Positions 60,628 through 64,000 of a stretch of 64,000 nucleotides of DNA are shown in pieces. The notes beneath the pieces are model-generated. The model saw nothing but the letters and a program-made list of their open reading frames with translations, did not search any database and was not told the origin of the DNA. The stretch is from Chryseobacterium echinoideorum (GTDB lineage: Bacteria; Bacteroidota; Bacteroidia; Flavobacteriales; Weeksellaceae). The stretch covers positions 186,001-250,000 of the forward strand of contig NZ_VKNW01000002.1 in assembly GCF_007474535.1 (NCBI RefSeq), in the 5' to 3' direction. Numbering within the stretch: the first letter of the stretch is position 1; each line of letters begins with the position of its first letter. A program made the position numbers and the translations under genes.

Positions 60628-61685
60628 GTGCCGTTTACATCAACAGTGCAGCCTGTATTTCAGCTCAGGACACTTTAAATGAAAATTTTTTCCAGAATCT
60701 CAAACCTGAAAATTCAACTCAGGTGTTAAAAGCGATCGAACCCAATTATAAAGAATTTATTCAGCCTGCAGCAAGCAGGAGAATGTCTAAAACAGTAAAA
60801 ATGAGTTCTGTAGCTTCACAATATGCTTTAAAAGAAGCCGGAATCGAAAATCCCGATGCTATTATTGTTGGAACCGGAATGGGCTGTTCCCAGGATTCTG
60901 AAAAATTTCTGAAAAACGTATTGGATAATCATGAAGAGTTCCTGACTCCGACGTTTTTTATTCAATCGACACACAATACAGTTGCGGGACAAATTGCTTT
61001 AGGGCTTCAATGCCATGCTTACAATTTCACTTATGTAAATACTTCTTCATCGCTGGAATTTTCATTTCTGGATGCAAAATTGCAGATCAATGACGGCGAA
61101 GCTTCAACTATTTTGGTAGGCTCAACAGACGAGCAAACTGCCCGAACCATGGAATTGTATACATTAAACAAGACCATTAAAAAAGAAGAAAATCTTCCGG
61201 TTGATTATTTGAATTCTAAAACTGATGGTGTAATCTGGGGTGAAGGTTCAAGCTTTTTCGTTTTAGGAAAAGATAAAACAGAAAACTCTTATGCTCAATT
61301 GAAAGATATTCAAATCAGCAGCAGATTAGATTTAGAAGAAACTCAACAATTTATTGAAGAATTTTTGGCTAAAAATAATTTGACGAATGACGATATTGAT
61401 GCAGTGATTTTAGGGTTTAGCGGAGATTTCAAATCGGATGTTTATTATAAAAATGCTTTGACATTGTTTCCCAATACTTCACTGCTATATTATAAACATT
61501 TGAGTGGAGAATTCAATACTGCGAGTGGATTTTCAACATTTATGGCTTGTCATATTTTAAAGAATCAGCAAATTCCTGAAGTGATGATGATCAATGATTT
61601 GAAAAAAGCAGAGATTAAAAACATTCTGCTTTATAATCATCTTGGAGGGAATGACCATAGCTTGGTTTTGTTGGGGAAAGTCTAG
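60624..61685 (+). CDS. Ketosynthase-like protein lacking the catalytic triad (chain-length-factor-like)
   Basis: 353 aa and clearly thiolase-fold: MGCSQDSEKFL, IQSTHNTVAGQIAL, GVIWGEGSSFFVLGKD. At the Cys position it reads YVNTSSSLEFSFLD, at the first His AVILGFSGDF, and where GH is expected KHLSGEFNTASGFSTF. The triad is thus missing. It probably pairs with the intact ketosynthase as a chain-length-factor-like subunit, by analogy with KS-CLF pairs in polyene and polyketide clusters. Confidence 0.85.
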   Translation: MSAVYINSAACISAQDTLNENFFQNLKPENSTQVLKAIEPNYKEFIQPAASRRMSKTVKMSSVASQYALKEAGIENPDAIIVGTGMGCSQDSEKFLKNVLDNHEEFLTPTFFIQSTHNTVAGQIALGLQCHAYNFTYVNTSSSLEFSFLDAKLQINDGEASTILVGSTDEQTARTMELYTLNKTIKKEENLPVDYLNSKTDGVIWGEGSSFFVLGKDKTENSYAQLKDIQISSRLDLEETQQFIEEFLAKNNLTNDDIDAVILGFSGDFKSDVYYKNALTLFPNTSLLYYKHLSGEFNTASGFSTFMACHILKNQQIPEVMMINDLKKAEIKNILLYNHLGGNDHSLVLLGKV

Positions 61686-61691
61686 TTTTTA

Positions 61692-61785
61692 ACGCAAGTT
61701 TTGTCTTTCTGACGAAGGAAGAATCTCTGTTTTTTTATTTTAGATTCTTCATTTCGCTTCGCTACATTCACAATGACATTGCGAA
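61692..61785. repeat. Probable dispersed palindromic repeat
   Basis: CTGACGAAGGAAGAATCT faces AGATTCTTCATTTCGCTTCG with a T-rich centre, and ATGACA follows. This looks like a common interspersed intergenic repeat of Flavobacteriia known to me from memory. It separates the KS pair from the deacetylase. No other copy was found in the window. Confidence 0.45.
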
Positions 61786-61832
61786 TACAAATTGTAGATA
61801 TTTTAAACCAAAACTCAAGAACAATAAAAAAG

Positions 61833-62588
61833 ATGAAACATTATTCATTTATCCTTTTTTATCTTTTCTGTAACGTTTTTATTTATGCGTTTCAAGGGAC
61901 TTTTTGGGTGTATTTGTTTTGTTTTCTGATGTTTTCTGCGATTGTAGTTTGGGGTTCTTTTGATATTGGATTGGGATATTTTGTCAACAGCATTACTCAT
62001 AAAAATACGAAAACAAGAGAGGTTGCCTTAACTTTTGATGACGGACCCACAGAATTTACGCCGAAGTTTTTGGATCTTCTGAAAGAGAATAATATAAAAG
62101 CAACGTTTTTCTGCATCGGGAAACAGATTGAAAAATATCCTGAAACGTTTCAAAGAATTATTGCTGAAGGTCATTCAATTGGAAATCATACGTATTTCCA
62201 TTCCGACAATACCGGATTTTTATCGACTAAAAAAATGATTGAAGAAATCGAAAAATGTGATGATGTCATGTTGAAAATCGGTAATTTAAAGACTCATTTA
62301 TATCGACCACCTTTCGGAGTTACCAATCCGAATATTGCTAAAGCGATTAAAAAAACTCACAAGAAAAGCATCGGCTGGAATGTGCGTTCATTAGATACGA
62401 TTACAGAAGATGAGAAAAAAATTTACCATAAAGTTATCAAAGGATTAAAAAAAGGAAGTATCATTCTTCTCCACGACACTTCAGAGAAAACGTACAATGT
62501 TTTGGTAGATTTATTGCTATTTTTGAAGCGTGAAAATTATTCAACCTTCACAATCAATTCAATGAATAAGTCTAAAAATAATGGTTAA
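61833..62588 (+). CDS. Polysaccharide deacetylase family protein (NodB domain)
   Basis: Start at 61833 (MKHYSFILFYLF...) leads into two hydrophobic segments in the first ~50 residues; the upstream ATG at 61773 lies in the repeat. The NodB motifs are clear: ALTFDDGPTEFT, GHSIGNHTYFH and YRPPFGVTNP, plus HDTSEKT. It probably acts in the envelope. Deacetylases recur in flexirubin clusters of related bacteria. It ends 8 nt inside the LolA-like gene. Confidence 0.88.
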   Translation: MKHYSFILFYLFCNVFIYAFQGTFWVYLFCFLMFSAIVVWGSFDIGLGYFVNSITHKNTKTREVALTFDDGPTEFTPKFLDLLKENNIKATFFCIGKQIEKYPETFQRIIAEGHSIGNHTYFHSDNTGFLSTKKMIEEIEKCDDVMLKIGNLKTHLYRPPFGVTNPNIAKAIKKTHKKSIGWNVRSLDTITEDEKKIYHKVIKGLKKGSIILLHDTSEKTYNVLVDLLLFLKRENYSTFTINSMNKSKNNG

Positions 62589-63207
62589 AAATATAGCTTT
62601 CATCGCCTATTTATTAGTTTCAAGCTTCTTTTTTGCACAAAATACAGCAATGTCTGGAGCTGAAGCTAAAGTTTTTGTTTCCAAAGTTTCATCAGAAACC
62701 AAAAAGATAAAAACATTACAAAGTGATTTTACCCAAACCAAGAAGATGGATTTTTTGGATAGAAGCATCATTACTCACGGAAAAATGTCTTTGAAATCTC
62801 CAAATATACTGAGCTGGAAGTACACAAAACCTTATCAGTACAGTATTGTTTTCAAGGATAATAAGATTTTTATTAATGATCAAGGGAAAAAATCTTCGGT
62901 TGATGCCAAGAGTAAAACTTTTGAGAAAATCAATAAACTGATTGTAGGAAGCTCAAATGGACAAATGTTCAAAGATCCGGAATTTACTGTCAGTTATTTC
63001 AAAAATGCGAATTACAACATTGCGAAATTTACTCCGAAGTCTGCGCAGCTCTTGAAATATATTAAGCAAATTGAGCTGCACTTTCCTAAAGACGAATCAA
63101 CCGTTTCTCAGGTCAATATGACGGAAGCTTCTGGTGATACAACGAATATTGTTTTCAAAAATACCAAGATCAATGCGCCGATTGCTGCTTCGGAGTTCAG
63201 TTTATAG
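62581..63207 (+). CDS. LolA-like outer-membrane lipoprotein carrier
   Basis: 208 aa. Signal peptide (FIAYLLVSSFFFAQ). The LolA pattern is present: IKTLQSDFTQTKKMDF, GKMSLKSPNILSWKYTKPYQYSIVF and FINDQGKKSSVD. LolA-type proteins shuttle lipoproteins in the periplasm; polyene clusters often carry their own, possibly to move the lipid-like pigment. It overlaps the next gene by 38 nt. Confidence 0.9.
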   Translation: MVKNIAFIAYLLVSSFFFAQNTAMSGAEAKVFVSKVSSETKKIKTLQSDFTQTKKMDFLDRSIITHGKMSLKSPNILSWKYTKPYQYSIVFKDNKIFINDQGKKSSVDAKSKTFEKINKLIVGSSNGQMFKDPEFTVSYFKNANYNIAKFTPKSAQLLKYIKQIELHFPKDESTVSQVNMTEASGDTTNIVFKNTKINAPIAASEFSL

Positions 63208-63814
63208 TCTGATTTTCTTAGGCTTTATGTCCTGCAAAACATACGAATTGACAGGCGTGAAACCTGTTATGAATTCGGAAAAAACAGTCGAAAATCTCTA
63301 TTTTTCTTCCACTGCAGATTATGTTTACAAATGTCAGATGGATATTTATAACAATCACATCAGTGGCATTGTAATCATCAAAAAAATTAACGAGAAGACA
63401 CATCGTGTTGCTATGACTTCGGATTTCGGAAATAAATTAATTGATTTTGAAATTTCTGATAATGATTTTAAACTTAATTATGTTCTTCCCGATCTGGATA
63501 AAAAAATGGTGATTAATTTCCTGAGAAATGATTTTCAGAGATTATTGAAAAGGGAATATCCTGTCTTAGATAGTTTTGAAGATGATAATTCAAAAATCTA
63601 TCTTTCCAAAATTGATAACCAATCTTATTATTTATTTTATAACAAACACAACTCTTTGCTAAAAAAAGTTGTTTACACTAAGAATAACAAAGAAAAAATC
63701 AATTTTACTTTTGATGCGAAAAAACATATCTTCGCAGATAGTATTGATTTACAACACAAAGATTTCAATATCAAGATCAAACTATTTCAAATTACAGAAA
63801 ACGAAACTGAATAA
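63170..63814 (+). CDS. Lipoprotein of the polyene cluster, unknown function
   Basis: I choose the ATG at 63170 because it gives a lipoprotein signal (MRRLLLRSSVYSLIFLGFMSC, 21 residues, lipobox Cys). The mature part is beta-rich (DYVYKCQMDIYNNHISGIVIIKKI..., KINFTFDAKKHIFADSIDLQ), like the small lipoproteins adjoining LolA in aryl-polyene clusters. The start lies inside the LolA gene in another frame, a 38-nt overlap. No named family is recognised. Confidence 0.75.
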   Translation, partial: SMRRLLLRSSVYSLIFLGFMSCKTYELTGVKPVMNSEKTVENLYFSSTADYVYKCQMDIYNNHISGIVIIKKINEKTHRVAMTSDFGNKLIDFEISDNDFKLNYVLPDLDKKMVINFLRNDFQRLLKREYPVLDSFEDDNSKIYLSKIDNQSYYLFYNKHNSLLKKVVYTKNNKEKINFTFDAKKHIFADSIDLQHKDFNIKIKLFQITENETE

Positions 63815-63815
63815 A

Positions 63816-64000
63816 ATGCAGACCATACTTACAGATTTTTATACCTTAGATAGCTACGAACAGGCAGAAAACGGAAGTTTCCTTGCAAACATCAGACTAA
63901 ATAAGGAGCACGATATTTTCAAGGGACATTTTCCGGGAAATCCTGTCACACCGGGAGTTTGTATGATGCAGATCGTAAAGGAGCTTACCGAAGAGTTTAC
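63816..64000 (+). CDS. FabZ/FabA-like 3-hydroxyacyl-ACP dehydratase (5' part, runs off the right edge)
   Basis: ATG 63816, just after the lipoprotein stop. The first 61 codons contain the hotdog dehydratase motif HDIFKGHFPGNPVTPGVCMM, with the catalytic His in KGHFPG. It continues the polyene series. The C-terminal part is outside the window. Confidence 0.85.
   Translation, partial: MQTILTDFYTLDSYEQAENGSFLANIRLNKEHDIFKGHFPGNPVTPGVCMMQIVKELTEEF

Overview
This is a 64 kb, AT-rich chromosomal window from a member of the Bacteroidota, most likely a Flavobacteriia/Weeksellaceae bacterium of the Chryseobacterium kind. The evidence is the Bacteroidota promoter grammar (-7 TAnnTTTG, -33 TTTG), type IX secretion C-terminal sorting domains, several TonB-dependent receptors, a TPP riboswitch placed before a TonB receptor, HU-CCDC81 proteins, and the start of a flexirubin/aryl-polyene cluster at the right edge. 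No rRNA, tRNA or CRISPR array was found.

Layout. 1-9.8 kb: uvrB (partial), a BlaI/M56 sensor pair with a clear operator-promoter, a secreted sugar dehydrogenase, and the heme genes hemA-hemC-hemD-hemE (minus strand), with two cell-wall genes wedged between hemC and hemD. 9.8-17.2 kb: an accessory region holding a polymorphic-toxin locus. It has one full-length EndoU-type toxin with its immunity gene, then a graveyard of displaced C-terminal toxin cassettes (one EndoU copy with a frameshift, one start-less cassette, two short remnants). Each cassette still has an intact immunity-type gene, and most end in a terminator. A REP-associated transposase flanked by inverted REP hairpins has landed in the array. 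17.3-27.6 kb: three large or unusual minus-strand genes without signal peptides: a 1346-aa protein of unknown role, a 1447-aa tail-fibre-like protein with eight 16-residue repeats, and a patatin-like phospholipase. A tiny acidic gene lies among them. The 1346-aa gene, the tiny gene and the patatin gene each carry the same 17-bp upstream motif at an identical 14-nt distance from a TAnnTTTG-type -7 box, and the two giant genes share structured 5' leaders. I read this block, 10-27.6 kb, as one co-regulated effector/toxin system whose delivery machinery is not in the window.

27.7-38.3 kb: a TetR-thioesterase-FabF operon with its operator, an OsmC protein, a probable copper-related operon (His/Cys-repeat lipoprotein, Cys-rich protein, TonB receptor with two HMA domains), a two-component system, an SRPBCC protein and a pseudouridine synthase. 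38.5-49 kb: two tandem T9SS-exported fibronectin-type proteins with internal duplication and partly identical sorting domains, an outer-membrane beta-barrel, a DUF5694-like protein and a LytS/LytTR pair. 49-54.5 kb: both aconitase types, AcnA-like and AcnB. 54.8-58 kb: a WG-repeat protein and a riboswitch-controlled thiamine-type TonB receptor. 58.1-64 kb: HU-CCDC81 protein, thioesterase, then the flexirubin-type series: ketosynthase, a ketosynthase-like protein that has lost its catalytic residues, deacetylase, LolA-like carrier, lipoprotein, and the start of a FabZ-like dehydratase.
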